Shown here: positions 34,554 through 43,862 of the stretch, one piece after another
Layout: every line of letters starts with the position of its first letter
Numbering within the stretch: position 1 is the stretch's first letter
NCBI GenBank assembly: GCA_002389645.1
Contig: DGQE01000015.1
Location: forward strand, 1-64,000
Direction of reading: 5' to 3'
Length of the DNA: 64,000 nucleotides
Origin: Flavobacteriales bacterium UBA4422
GTDB lineage: Bacteria > Bacteroidota > Bacteroidia > Flavobacteriales_G > Salibacteraceae
Notes under the pieces: generated by a model
Told to the model about the DNA's origin: nothing
Databases searched by the model: none
Seen by the model: only the letters and a program-made list of their open reading frames with translations
Position numbers and translations under genes: made by a program

Positions 34554-36710
34554 TTGAAAAACCTTGTCTTCATAATTTTATTCCTTGGGGCGATATCCAC
34601 CTCGTCATTTGGCGAACATCTGGTGGGTGGGGAGCTACACTATGAATGCCTAGGAAACAAAAAATATGTAGTTACATTGATTATGTACCGTGACTGTAAT
34701 GGTCCAGGGTCTCCATTTGATGAGACAGTTAAAATCTCCATGTATCGAGGCTTCGATAACAGCATGATAGACATTCTATTACTCGAACATCCTGGAATTG
34801 TTGACACACTACCTTTCAATCAAAACATACCTTGCCTTGTGGACACTCCCAACATTTGCATTTCAGTAGCAAAATATAGTGACACCTTTGAATTTCAGAT
34901 TCCGCTTGGAGGAATATCGCTTGTTCATCAACGATGCTGCAGACCGCCTAACGTAATTAACATTCAGAATGTTCAAGACATCGGCACTACTTACTTTGCC
35001 TTTATTCCAGATAGCACAGTTGCACCATGCAATAGCTCGCCATCGTTCAATGTTGTACCTCCAATCGCACTTTGCAGTGAACTCTACTTAAATCTTGATT
35101 ATTCGGCTACAGATAAAGATGGCGACAGTCTCACGTATTCCTTTTGCCGACCCTATCATGGAGGCAGTTTTCAAAATGCAGCTCCTACACCAAGCCCACC
35201 TCCTTTCGAATATGTTCCTTGGGCCGTTGGGTTTGATGATGAGCATCAAATAACGGGGCTTCCTATTCTCGAAGTTGACACCTTTAGCGGAATTCTTACT
35301 GGACGACCAACCAACCTTGGAACATATGCCTTCGGAGTTTGCGTTCAAGAATGGAGAGATGGCGTTTTTATAAGTGAAAATAAACGAGATTTTCAGTTGA
35401 CTACTTTATATTGTGAGGTAGACGCAGCTGCAGCTATAGATAGCTCTTTAGAGGCTTGTATCGGTTTTGACATTTCATTTTTCAATCTCAGCACATTGGG
35501 GGATTCCTTTCATTGGGATTTTGGAGATTCCTTAACAATTCATGATACAAGTAGTTACCTTAATCCAACATACGAGTATCCTGACACTGGTATTTACGAG
35601 ATCACGCTCATAGCTTATGGTGAGATTTGCAACGATACAACCGCTGCTACGTATCGAGTTCAGCATAAAATTGAACCTTTCTTTGAGCGCCCGATCGCTG
35701 ATTGTCTAGATCGACATAATTACACTTTCAAGCCTGAAGGATTCTTTCGAGAAACCACATCAGCCCGCTGGGAATTCGAGAATGATACTGCATTAATCAA
35801 TGACGGGGATTTTCCAACTGCCTCTAAACAATACGATACAATCGGTTATCACACGGTTACTCTCCACTATATTGATAATGTACTAGGTTGCAAAAAAGAA
35901 TATACAGACAGTGTTTATGTGATCCCCAACCCAACCATTGATCTTTTAGACCCGATTCAAGAACAATGCGCTCCATTTGAATGGACTTTTTCTGCTACAA
36001 CCACAGAGGCCTACAAGCCTACCTATAGTTGGTATATTGACTCAGTATTAATCTCTGAATCGACATCTTCATTTGTCAAAATTGACTCCGTTGGAACGTA
36101 TGATATCACCATTCGCCTAATAACAGACTCAATGTGTGTGGATACAGTTGATTTGCTGTATGAGCAACACATTGTGGTCAACGACACCCCAAGTGCGGGC
36201 TTAAAGATGTCAAATCTTTGGACCGATATGTATCATCCAGATTTCACCGTTTCAGATAATAGCACCAATGCCATAAGATGGAAGTTTTATCTGGATGACG
36301 AGTATATTGCTCGATCCCTTTCTTATGACTTCTCATTGCCTGATACTGGTAACTATCTTGTTTCACAAGTTGCTGAGCACAAGAGCGGTTGCCTTGATAC
36401 GGCTTATCAAAAGATCAGAGTAAAACCTACCTATTTATTTTTCGCTCCAAATACTTTTACCCCTAATTCAGATGGGAAAAATGAAATTTGGAGTCCTTCT
36501 GTATTCGTTTTCAATAAATATGCGATATCTATTATTGATAGATGGGGGCATGAAGTCTTTAAATCTGACGATCCTTCAATAGGATGGAATGGCCGTAAAT
36601 GGAACCATGGTATAGCTTGTCCTAATGGGACATACACATACATGGTGAATATAAAGGACGATGAAAACGAACCACGTTTTTATGAGGGCTTGATCAATCT
36701 TCTTCGCTAG
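34554..36710 (+). CDS. T9SS type B surface protein with PKD domains
   Basis: The 718-residue exported protein has a signal peptide (through SFGE), an N-terminal module (about 22-285: HLVGGELHYECLGNKKYVVT ... ATDKDGDSLTYSF ... DTFSGILTGRPTNLGTYAF) and PKD-like domains (FHWDFGDSLTIHD near residue 320, then several Ig-like units). It ends in a gliding-motility-associated/T9SS type B C-terminal domain (about 630-718: FFAPNTFTPNSDGKNEIW, IIDRWGHEVFKSDD, NGTYTYMVNI). Such proteins are exported by T9SS and kept at the cell surface, often as adhesins. The start is TTG. Its N-terminal module recurs in the protein encoded at 56755-60102. Confidence 0.85.
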   Translation: MKNLVFIILFLGAISTSSFGEHLVGGELHYECLGNKKYVVTLIMYRDCNGPGSPFDETVKISMYRGFDNSMIDILLLEHPGIVDTLPFNQNIPCLVDTPNICISVAKYSDTFEFQIPLGGISLVHQRCCRPPNVINIQNVQDIGTTYFAFIPDSTVAPCNSSPSFNVVPPIALCSELYLNLDYSATDKDGDSLTYSFCRPYHGGSFQNAAPTPSPPPFEYVPWAVGFDDEHQITGLPILEVDTFSGILTGRPTNLGTYAFGVCVQEWRDGVFISENKRDFQLTTLYCEVDAAAAIDSSLEACIGFDISFFNLSTLGDSFHWDFGDSLTIHDTSSYLNPTYEYPDTGIYEITLIAYGEICNDTTAATYRVQHKIEPFFERPIADCLDRHNYTFKPEGFFRETTSARWEFENDTALINDGDFPTASKQYDTIGYHTVTLHYIDNVLGCKKEYTDSVYVIPNPTIDLLDPIQEQCAPFEWTFSATTTEAYKPTYSWYIDSVLISESTSSFVKIDSVGTYDITIRLITDSMCVDTVDLLYEQHIVVNDTPSAGLKMSNLWTDMYHPDFTVSDNSTNAIRWKFYLDDEYIARSLSYDFSLPDTGNYLVSQVAEHKSGCLDTAYQKIRVKPTYLFFAPNTFTPNSDGKNEIWSPSVFVFNKYAISIIDRWGHEVFKSDDPSIGWNGRKWNHGIACPNGTYTYMVNIKDDENEPRFYEGLINLLR

Positions 36711-36712
36711 AC

Positions 36713-37957
36713 TTAAAGCCCAAGAAGAACTTTCTCTGGTTCTTTTCCACCGAACAACATCCACGCAGGATTCTCGATCATCTCCTTCACTTTATATAAG
36801 AAACTCACGGATTCCTTTCCATCAATAATTCGATGGTCATACGAAAGCGCAACATACATAATCGGTCTGATCTTCACCTCGCCATTCACCGCAATTGGTC
36901 GCTCGACGATGTTGTGCATTCCCAAAATAGCGCTTTGAGGAGGATTGATAATAGGTGTACTAAGCATAGATCCGAAAACACCTCCATTTGTAATAGTGAA
37001 AGTCCCTCCTGTCATTTCATCGATGCTCAATTTACCATCTCGAGCCTTGATAGCAAGCGACTTAATTCCACCTTCAATTTCGGCTAACGACATTTGCTCA
37101 GCATTGCGCAAAACAGGAACCATAAGTCCTTTAGGCGAACTCACGGCAATTCCAATATCAGCATAGTCATGGAAAATCATTTCTTGACCATCAATATATG
37201 CATTGACTGACGGGTATAGTCTCAAAGCTTCTGTTACAGCTTTCGTAAAGAACGACATAAAGCCAAGATTTACACCGTGTTTCTCTTTGAAAGCCTCTTT
37301 GTATTTTTTGCGTAAATCCATCACATAGCTCATATCAACCTCGTTAAAGGTCGTAAGCATCGCTGTTTCGCTCTTGACAGCGACCAATCGTTCGGCAATC
37401 TTTCTTCTAAGAGAACTCATTTTCTCTCTTCGCTCATCTCGCACACCACCCCAGCCTGAAAGTTCATTCGCTGTATTAAACCCGCCTGCTAAGTAAAGTT
37501 CAACGTCATGTTTTAAAATCTTACCTCCTTCTCCACTGCCTTTAACCTTAGCCGAATCAACGCCATTGTCATTCATCATTGCTTTGGCCACAGGAGTAGC
37601 CTTAGCATTAGAATTATCTGCTGCAGGCTCAGCTTTTGGTGCTTCTGCTTTAGAAGGTTTCTCATCCTTGGCTGCAGGCTCAGCTTTTGGTGCTTCAGGC
37701 TTTTTCTCAGGCTTAACAGTCGTATCTATTTTGCACACTACTTGTCCGATCTCAACAGTATCGCCCTCTTCAACTAAAAACTCGATTTTTCCAGCTACTT
37801 CTGCGTTCAACTCAAGCGTAGCCTTATCACTATCAATTTCCGCAATTGGTTGATCTAATTCTACTACATCTCCATTTTGAACAAGGAGTTGAGCCACTTC
37901 AACTTCTGTAATCGACTCGCCCGGACTGGGCATTTTCATTTCAATAATATCAGCCAT
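36713..37957 (-). CDS. sucB: 2-oxoglutarate dehydrogenase E2 (dihydrolipoyl succinyltransferase)
   Basis: SucB transfers the succinyl group from the E1 intermediate to CoA in the TCA cycle. The 414-residue protein has a lipoyl domain (about 2-76; lipoylated Lys45 in IDSDKATLEL), a Lys/Ala/Pro/Glu-rich flexible linker (about 80-118), an E1/E3-binding domain (about 120-155) and the catalytic acyltransferase domain with SYDHRIIDGKESV (His375, Asp379). The linker contains a duplicated segment visible as a 25-bp DNA repeat. It starts 18 nt after sucA and forms an operon with it. Confidence 0.96.
   Translation of the reverse strand: MADIIEMKMPSPGESITEVEVAQLLVQNGDVVELDQPIAEIDSDKATLELNAEVAGKIEFLVEEGDTVEIGQVVCKIDTTVKPEKKPEAPKAEPAAKDEKPSKAEAPKAEPAADNSNAKATPVAKAMMNDNGVDSAKVKGSGEGGKILKHDVELYLAGGFNTANELSGWGGVRDERREKMSSLRRKIAERLVAVKSETAMLTTFNEVDMSYVMDLRKKYKEAFKEKHGVNLGFMSFFTKAVTEALRLYPSVNAYIDGQEMIFHDYADIGIAVSSPKGLMVPVLRNAEQMSLAEIEGGIKSLAIKARDGKLSIDEMTGGTFTITNGGVFGSMLSTPIINPPQSAILGMHNIVERPIAVNGEVKIRPIMYVALSYDHRIIDGKESVSFLYKVKEMIENPAWMLFGGKEPEKVLLGL
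37621..37696. repeat. Direct repeat inside the sucB linker
   Basis: A perfect 25-bp direct repeat occurs at 37621-37645 and 37672-37696 with a 51-nt period. On the coding strand it encodes the EAPKAEPAA unit twice in the flexible linker between the lipoyl and binding domains. The 51-nt period is in frame (17 codons), so linker length could change by slippage or recombination without frameshift. Confidence 0.85.
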
Positions 37958-37975
37958 TATCTGTCCTTTTTATAC

Positions 37976-40678
37976 TTAGTTGAAAACTGTATCAATGATT
38001 AATTTTTGTCTTTGTTGGAACCTTTTCATAGATCCACTAGCTGGACTTCCGCTTTCATGACGACTGACGCATTCAGGCTTCTTTCCTTCCCAAGTGCGCT
38101 GCAAGAAATTCCAAGCGCCCATATTAGAAGGCTCTTCTTGAGCCCATACTAACTCAACCTCAGAATCATATGAAGCTAATATTTTGTCAATAGCTTTTTG
38201 AGGAAATGGATAAAGCTGCTCTACCCTTAACAAAGCCACATCTTCTCTTTTATTCTCTTCTCTAGCTGCTAGCAAGTCGTAATACAACTTTCCTGAGCAC
38301 ATGACTACTTTCTTAACCTTCTTTTTTACCTTAAGCGTATCATCATAAACCTCATTGAATCTTCCTTTTGCTAAATCGTCTATAGTCGAAACACATTTTG
38401 GATGGCGCAACAAACTCTTAGGAGTAAAAACTACGAGCGGTTTTCTAAATGGCCATTTTACCTGTCTCCGCAATACGTGGAAGAAGTTAGAAGGAGTGGT
38501 GCAATTAACCACTTGAATATTGTCTTCAGCACACTGCGATAAAAATCTTTCAAGTCGAGCACTTGAATGCTCAGCTCCTTGACCTTCGTATCCGTGAGGA
38601 AGAAGCATCACCAATCCATTCATACACGCCCATTTATCTTCAGCTGCTGTCAAAAACTGATCAACGATAATTTGTGCTCCATTAAAGAAATCACCAAATT
38701 GAGCTTCCCAAACGACTAATGAATATGGGTTTGACATGGCATAACCGTATTCAAATCCCAATACGCCATACTCTGATAATAGTGAGTTATAAATGCTAAA
38801 GTCACCTTGCATCGATGTAAGGTTTTTTAAAGGCACATATTCTTCCTTACTGTCTTCGAGCGTGACAACTGCATGGCGATGAGAGAATGTCCCACGTTCA
38901 ACATCTTGCCCACTAATTCTTACAGGGTATGCTTCAAACAAGAGACTGGCGTATGCCAACAATTCACCAAGAGCCCAATCCAAGCGATCTTCTTTCACCA
39001 TGGTCTTTCGGTCTTCCATAAGCTTTAAAAGCTTTTTGAAAAACGGTTTATCCGATGGTAAATTATTCATGCTTTCTGCCAGCTCCAGAAGCGTTTTCTT
39101 ATCAAATCCAGTATCTGGTGACTTATCAAAGTCCTTGTTGTTTGAAGTGATAATCCCTTCCCATGAAGCCTCTAAGAAGTTAGAAATCTTAGCCGTTCCT
39201 GTTTCCTTAGCTTCGCTCAACCGCTCTTGCAATAGCGCATTGAACTTCGTTTCGATATCCTTAGCTTCTTGAGCGGTGAGGTTACCTTCATCCATTAGCC
39301 TTTGTACATATATCTCCTTAGGGTTCTTATGCTTTGCGATTGCTTGATAAAGGGTCGGTTGAGTAAAACGAGGCTCATCACCTTCATTGTGCCCATATTT
39401 TCTGTAGCACAATAGATCAATAAAAACGTCTTGCTTAAATGTCTGTCTGAAATCTATTGCCATTTTCATAGCATGAACGACAGCCTCAGGGTCATCGCCA
39501 TTTACGTGGAATACAGGCGATAGCGTTACTTTTCCTACATCCGTGCAGTAGGTACTTGAACGTGCATCTAGGTAATTAGTAGTAAACCCAATTTGATTAT
39601 TGATAACGATGTGAATACTACCACCAGTTCTATACCCATCTAGTTGGGCCATTTGAACCACCTCATAAACAATTCCCTGTCCTGCTATAGATGCATCACC
39701 ATGAATAAGGATAGGAATTATTTTGGCCTCATCTTTCAGGTAATTGTCAATTTTAGATCGAACAATTCCTTGAACCACCGGAGCTACAGCTTCTAAGTGA
39801 GAAGGGTTAGGAGCTAACGTAAGTTGAAGCTTAGTTCCTATCTCCGTTTCCAATTCTGAAGAATAACCTAAGTGATATTTTACATCTCCATCAAAAAGAT
39901 TGTCTTCGTATTCCTTTCCTTCAAATTCACTAAAAATATCTGAGTAAGTTTTCTTTAGAATGTTGGCTAGAACATTTAAACGACCGCGATGAGCCATTCC
40001 TATAACGATCTCTTCTACCCCAAACGTTGCTCCATACTCAGCAACAACATCCAAGGCAGGAATCAATGCCTCACCTCCTTCAAGGGAAAAACGTTTTTGC
40101 CCAACAAACTTCTTATGAAGAAAACTCTCAAACACAACTGCTTCATTAAGCTTTCTAAGGATGGTATGCTTAATTTCTTTTGAGAAATGAGGCAGGTTTC
40201 TATCCGTTTCAATGCGCTTCTTGAGCCAAGCTAACTTTTTTACATTTCTGATATACATATACTCAACTCCAATACTATTGCAGTAAGTAGTTTGTATGTG
40301 ATTAACTATATCCTTCAATTTTGAAGGTCCTATTCCAATTTCCACACCTGCATTAAACACCGTATCCAAATCACTTTCAGACAGGCCGAAATTTTGAAGA
40401 TCTAACGTTGGAGAATACTGTCTTCTCTCACGCACAGGGTTTGTTTGTGTGAACAGATGACCTCTAATACGATATGCATTTATGAGATCCATCACCTTGA
40501 ATTCCTTCAATGTACCTTCAGAAACCGCTTGATCTCCATAGTTTGATTGAAAAAAATCGAATCCTTGAAAAAACTTATTCCATTCTTCGTCTACCGAACT
40601 AGGATCTTGCTTGAATTGCTTATACAATTCTTCAACAGCGTTTACATCGCCATTGCCTATAAAAGAAAATTTATCCAT
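37976..40678 (-). CDS. sucA: 2-oxoglutarate dehydrogenase E1
   Basis: SucA is the thiamine-diphosphate E1 enzyme that decarboxylates 2-oxoglutarate. The 900-residue protein starts MDKFSFIGNGDVNAVEELY, the usual N-terminal E2-binding stretch. It contains VIGMAHRGRLNVLAN, the ThDP motif GDASIAGQGIVYEVVQ followed by VINNQIGFTT, and the C-terminal transketolase-like half with LMLLPHGYEGQGAEHSSARLERFL. The frame is open to 40705, but the ATG at 40678 matches the family start. It follows the small unknown gene after 29 nt and precedes sucB. Confidence 0.96.
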   Translation of the reverse strand: MDKFSFIGNGDVNAVEELYKQFKQDPSSVDEEWNKFFQGFDFFQSNYGDQAVSEGTLKEFKVMDLINAYRIRGHLFTQTNPVRERRQYSPTLDLQNFGLSESDLDTVFNAGVEIGIGPSKLKDIVNHIQTTYCNSIGVEYMYIRNVKKLAWLKKRIETDRNLPHFSKEIKHTILRKLNEAVVFESFLHKKFVGQKRFSLEGGEALIPALDVVAEYGATFGVEEIVIGMAHRGRLNVLANILKKTYSDIFSEFEGKEYEDNLFDGDVKYHLGYSSELETEIGTKLQLTLAPNPSHLEAVAPVVQGIVRSKIDNYLKDEAKIIPILIHGDASIAGQGIVYEVVQMAQLDGYRTGGSIHIVINNQIGFTTNYLDARSSTYCTDVGKVTLSPVFHVNGDDPEAVVHAMKMAIDFRQTFKQDVFIDLLCYRKYGHNEGDEPRFTQPTLYQAIAKHKNPKEIYVQRLMDEGNLTAQEAKDIETKFNALLQERLSEAKETGTAKISNFLEASWEGIITSNNKDFDKSPDTGFDKKTLLELAESMNNLPSDKPFFKKLLKLMEDRKTMVKEDRLDWALGELLAYASLLFEAYPVRISGQDVERGTFSHRHAVVTLEDSKEEYVPLKNLTSMQGDFSIYNSLLSEYGVLGFEYGYAMSNPYSLVVWEAQFGDFFNGAQIIVDQFLTAAEDKWACMNGLVMLLPHGYEGQGAEHSSARLERFLSQCAEDNIQVVNCTTPSNFFHVLRRQVKWPFRKPLVVFTPKSLLRHPKCVSTIDDLAKGRFNEVYDDTLKVKKKVKKVVMCSGKLYYDLLAAREENKREDVALLRVEQLYPFPQKAIDKILASYDSEVELVWAQEEPSNMGAWNFLQRTWEGKKPECVSRHESGSPASGSMKRFQQRQKLIIDTVFN

Positions 40679-40707
40679 CGAATCAATCGAGTATTGGGAT
40701 AACAAAT

Positions 40708-41103
40708 CTAAGGTTTTAAGTGCTCTGGACTATCGTCAGATTCATCTTTCGGTATTGAATTTGAGTAATGCTTTCTGATCCATACCTTTTGAAAGCATCT
40801 AAAAAGAAACAAACGACTGACTTCACCAATGCTTAAGCTTTCAATATCAATATTTACAGGAATATCAATGCGATAATTAAGGTTATCCCATTGGTGTTTA
40901 TTACTTTTCACATCTAGAATAGAGCGCGAGATAACTTGAATGATATCAGAAAGTAAAAAGTCTTCAGAAACTCCATCAATTGAAACTCCGGATAAATGAA
41001 AATCTTTTAATAGCTGATTAAATGCATCGACACGCCATTCTCGTGAATTCATATGCAGCTCAAATTGCTCAGAGATCGCGGGAAGAAAACTATTGTTTGA
41101 CAC
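40708..41103 (-). CDS. Small soluble protein upstream of sucA, function unknown
   Basis: The 131-residue protein has no signal peptide or membrane helix. It reads as an alpha/beta protein with a C-terminal region rich in aromatic and basic residues (FLFRCFQKVWIRKHYSN) and an acidic tail. I recognise no family. It is the first gene of the unit with sucA and sucB, 29 nt before the preferred sucA start, and is divergent from the epimerase gene by 24 nt. A link to the oxoglutarate dehydrogenase complex is only suggested by position. Confidence 0.6.
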   Translation of the reverse strand: MSNNSFLPAISEQFELHMNSREWRVDAFNQLLKDFHLSGVSIDGVSEDFLLSDIIQVISRSILDVKSNKHQWDNLNYRIDIPVNIDIESLSIGEVSRLFLFRCFQKVWIRKHYSNSIPKDESDDSPEHLKP

Positions 41104-41127
41104 AACTGTTCATTTTGAAAATAGACT

Positions 41128-42033
41128 ATGACGAAGGTATTAATCACGGGAGGAACGGGAATGATCGGAGCTCCGCTAACAGAGCTTCTTTTAAACGTAG
41201 GGTATGAAGTTATTCATCTTAGCCGCACCGTAACAGGAGAAGAACGAGTACCAACGTATTCATGGAACCTTAACACTAAGCAGATTGACCCTCGTGCTTT
41301 TAATGGGATTGATAGCATTATTCATCTCGCAGGAGCGGGTATTGCCAACAAACCATGGAGTGCAAATCGAAAACAAGAAATAATAGATAGCAGAGTTGAA
41401 ACTGCTAAAATGCTATTCGATGGATGTGATAAGAATAACGTCAATCTGAAAAATTTCATTTCAGCATCAGCCATTGGATACTATCCCTTAACAATTAGCG
41501 ATTTAGTTTATAAAGAAGACAGCCCGAGCGGAACTGGCTTTCTTGCTGATGTTTGCAAAAAATGGGAGGATGCTGCTGATGAATTTAAGACAGTTGCTGA
41601 AAATGTATCAAAAATTAGAATTGGTTTAGTACTTGGGAAAGATAAAGGAGCCTTGAAACAAATTGCTCTTCCAGTTAGGTTCTATGCTGCAGCTGGTCTT
41701 GGAAAAGGCTACCAATCAATGGCATGGATTCATGTGCACGATGTAAGTAGAATTTTTGTGCATGCGCTTCAACAAAACCTCAACGGAGTTTATAATGCTG
41801 TGGGCCCTGAAACAGTTATTAATCAAGACTTCATGCAGATATTGGCAGATGTCATGGAAAAACCACTTCTACTGCCTAACGTGCCTGAGTTTTTAATCAA
41901 ATTGGTTTTTGGAGAGAAGTCTGATCTAATCTTGAAAGGCGTGAAGCTTTCATCCAAGAAAATTCAATCTACAGGATTCGATTTCGATTATCCAACATTA
42001 AACTCTGCCCTAATGCAGATATATAATAACTAG
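41128..42033 (+). CDS. TIGR01777-family NAD(P)-dependent epimerase-like protein
   Basis: The 301-residue protein is an extended short-chain dehydrogenase fold with the N-terminal GGTGMIG nucleotide motif (residues 8-14), SIIHLAGAGIANKPW, an FISASAIGYY segment in place of the usual active-site region, and the C-terminal DUF1731 domain (about 250-298: LLLPNVPEFLIKLVFGEKSDL). YfcH-like members have no established substrate. Its stop overlaps the stop of the convergent polyprenyl synthase gene by 4 nt (CTAG). Confidence 0.88.
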   Translation: MTKVLITGGTGMIGAPLTELLLNVGYEVIHLSRTVTGEERVPTYSWNLNTKQIDPRAFNGIDSIIHLAGAGIANKPWSANRKQEIIDSRVETAKMLFDGCDKNNVNLKNFISASAIGYYPLTISDLVYKEDSPSGTGFLADVCKKWEDAADEFKTVAENVSKIRIGLVLGKDKGALKQIALPVRFYAAAGLGKGYQSMAWIHVHDVSRIFVHALQQNLNGVYNAVGPETVINQDFMQILADVMEKPLLLPNVPEFLIKLVFGEKSDLILKGVKLSSKKIQSTGFDFDYPTLNSALMQIYNN

Positions 42034-42998
42034 TTTTCTCTATCGATGAGATAATGAACAAGTGCAGAAAGCTTTGCTTTCACATCTTCTTCACCACTTA
42101 TCTTAGAAAGGGTTTCCAAAGAAAAATCTGAGTATTTAGCTATCTCATTTTCTGCATGTTCTTTGATGCCTAGCTCATTATACAAAGCAGTAACAGCATC
42201 TACTCTTCTAGGTATATCTGTTATTGAGTATGCATCAAGAAGACGTTGCTTATTATCCCCAAGTAATTCAAATGCCTTTAATGTCAGCCAAGTTCTTTTT
42301 CTTTCGCGAATATCTCCACCAATTTCTTTTCCAAAGGCCTTTTGGTCACCGAACGAATCAAGATAATCATCCTTAATCTGAAAAGCCAAACCCATACTTT
42401 CTGCAAACTGTTGGATTTGGTCTAATTGTTCATTACTAGCATCTGCCATTATTGCGCCTAGCTGCATTGAACCGCCTAATAAAACTGCAGTCTTCAGTCG
42501 AATCATTTCTAAATATTCCGATAAAGAAACATCTTCACGAGATGCATAATCCATGTCAAACTGCTGTCCTTCACAAACTTCTAATGCGGTTTTGGAAAAC
42601 ACATCTGAAAGCTTTTTCAATTTATCAGTTGGAGCAAGAAACAAATGCTGATAAGCAATAACGATCATCCCATCACCACTAAGCAAGGCAATATTCGTAT
42701 CCCACTTTTTGTGCACTGTAGGCAGGCTTCTTCTCACTTCGGCACTATCCATAATGTCGTCATGGACTAATGTGAAGTTGTGAAAAACCTCAACAGCCAA
42801 AGCCTGATTCATGGCATGTGAGTATGGTTTACCAAATAATTCGCAACCAACTAACGCGAGTATGGGTCGAATGCGCTTTCCACCAAGGGAAAGCATATAT
42901 CTAATTGGCTCATAAAGGTTTGCGGGGTCTTGTGGCAGATCAATTGAGTTTAAGTCGGACTCAAATTCTATACGCAATTTGTCTAGATAGTTATCCAT
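42030..42998 (-). CDS. Trans-polyprenyl diphosphate synthase
   Basis: The 322-residue enzyme condenses isopentenyl diphosphate with allylic diphosphates. The first aspartate-rich motif is in LVHDDIMDSAEVRR and the second in FQIKDDYLDSFGD; GGKRIRP and RRSLPTVHKKW bind the diphosphates. The product chain length cannot be read with certainty; family members make FPP/GGPP or longer quinone side chains. It is the last gene of an operon with rfbA and an MMPL transporter, 3 nt after rfbA. Confidence 0.92.
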   Translation of the reverse strand: MDNYLDKLRIEFESDLNSIDLPQDPANLYEPIRYMLSLGGKRIRPILALVGCELFGKPYSHAMNQALAVEVFHNFTLVHDDIMDSAEVRRSLPTVHKKWDTNIALLSGDGMIVIAYQHLFLAPTDKLKKLSDVFSKTALEVCEGQQFDMDYASREDVSLSEYLEMIRLKTAVLLGGSMQLGAIMADASNEQLDQIQQFAESMGLAFQIKDDYLDSFGDQKAFGKEIGGDIRERKRTWLTLKAFELLGDNKQRLLDAYSITDIPRRVDAVTALYNELGIKEHAENEIAKYSDFSLETLSKISGEEDVKAKLSALVHYLIDREN

Positions 42999-43001
42999 AG
43001 A

Positions 43002-43862
43002 CTATTTAATCAGGTTCATTAGATACTCACCATAACCACTCTTAAGTAAAGGCTTGGCAAGGGATTCTAACTGTTCGGCAGAAATAAAGTTCATCCGATA
43101 AGCTACTTCTTCTATACATCCTACCTTCAATCCTTGTCTTTCCTCAATAACCTGCACAAATTGACCAGCCTGCATTAGCGATGGAAATGTACCTGTATCT
43201 AACCAGGCATATCCTCTGCCCATAGCTCGAACTTCTAATTCTCCCATTTCAAGATACTTTTTGTTCACATCTGTAATTTCGTACTCTCCTCTGGCACTTG
43301 GCTCTAAGTCCTCGGCAATCTTAACTACTCGGTTATCGTAAAAATACAACCCAGGCACAGCATAATTTGACTTAGGGTTTTCTGGCTTTTCTTCCAGAGA
43401 CAAAGCCTTGTGATCTTGATCAAATTCAACAACTCCATACCGTTCTGGATCATTAACATGATACGCAAAAACCACTCCTCCTTTTGGGTCTACCGCTGAT
43501 TGCACAAGCTTGTGAAAAGCATTTCCAAAGAAAATATTGTCGCCTAAAATCAAGGCTACATTATCATTACCGATAAAAGATTTACCTAGCACAAATGCCT
43601 GCGCTAGTCCATTGGGAACTTCTTGAACCTGATAGCTAAACGAACAACCCAAATCAGACCCATCCCCCAAAAGACGCTGAAAATTTGGCAAATCATGGGG
43701 TGTTGAAATGATCAAAATCTCATTAATGCCTGCCATCATCAGTACTGATAATGGATAATAAATCATTGGTTTATCGTAAATAGGAAGCATTTGCTTGCTC
43801 ATAGCAAGCGTTAAAGGGTGAAGCCTTGTGCCAGCCCCTCCAGCTAAAATTATTCCTTTCAT
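43002..43862 (-). CDS. rfbA: Glucose-1-phosphate thymidylyltransferase
   Basis: RfbA makes dTDP-glucose, the first step toward dTDP-rhamnose and related surface sugars. The 286-residue protein begins with the nucleotide-binding MKGIILAGGAGTRLHPLT, followed by KQMLPIYDKPMIYYPLS, LILGDNIFFG and YAWLDTGTFPSLMQAG. Length is typical. The usual partners rfbB, rfbC and rfbD are not in the window. Instead its start overlaps the MMPL transporter stop by 4 nt and polyprenyl synthase follows. Confidence 0.95.
   Translation of the reverse strand: MKGIILAGGAGTRLHPLTLAMSKQMLPIYDKPMIYYPLSVLMMAGINEILIISTPHDLPNFQRLLGDGSDLGCSFSYQVQEVPNGLAQAFVLGKSFIGNDNVALILGDNIFFGNAFHKLVQSAVDPKGGVVFAYHVNDPERYGVVEFDQDHKALSLEEKPENPKSNYAVPGLYFYDNRVVKIAEDLEPSARGEYEITDVNKKYLEMGELEVRAMGRGYAWLDTGTFPSLMQAGQFVQVIEERQGLKVGCIEEVAYRMNFISAEQLESLAKPLLKSGYGEYLMNLIK

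Noticed and set aside
37566..37853. Alanine-rich reading frame of 95 codons opposite sucB
   Set aside because: It is the complement of the Lys/Ala/Pro/Glu linker of SucB; its low complexity and lack of its own signals mark it as a shadow.
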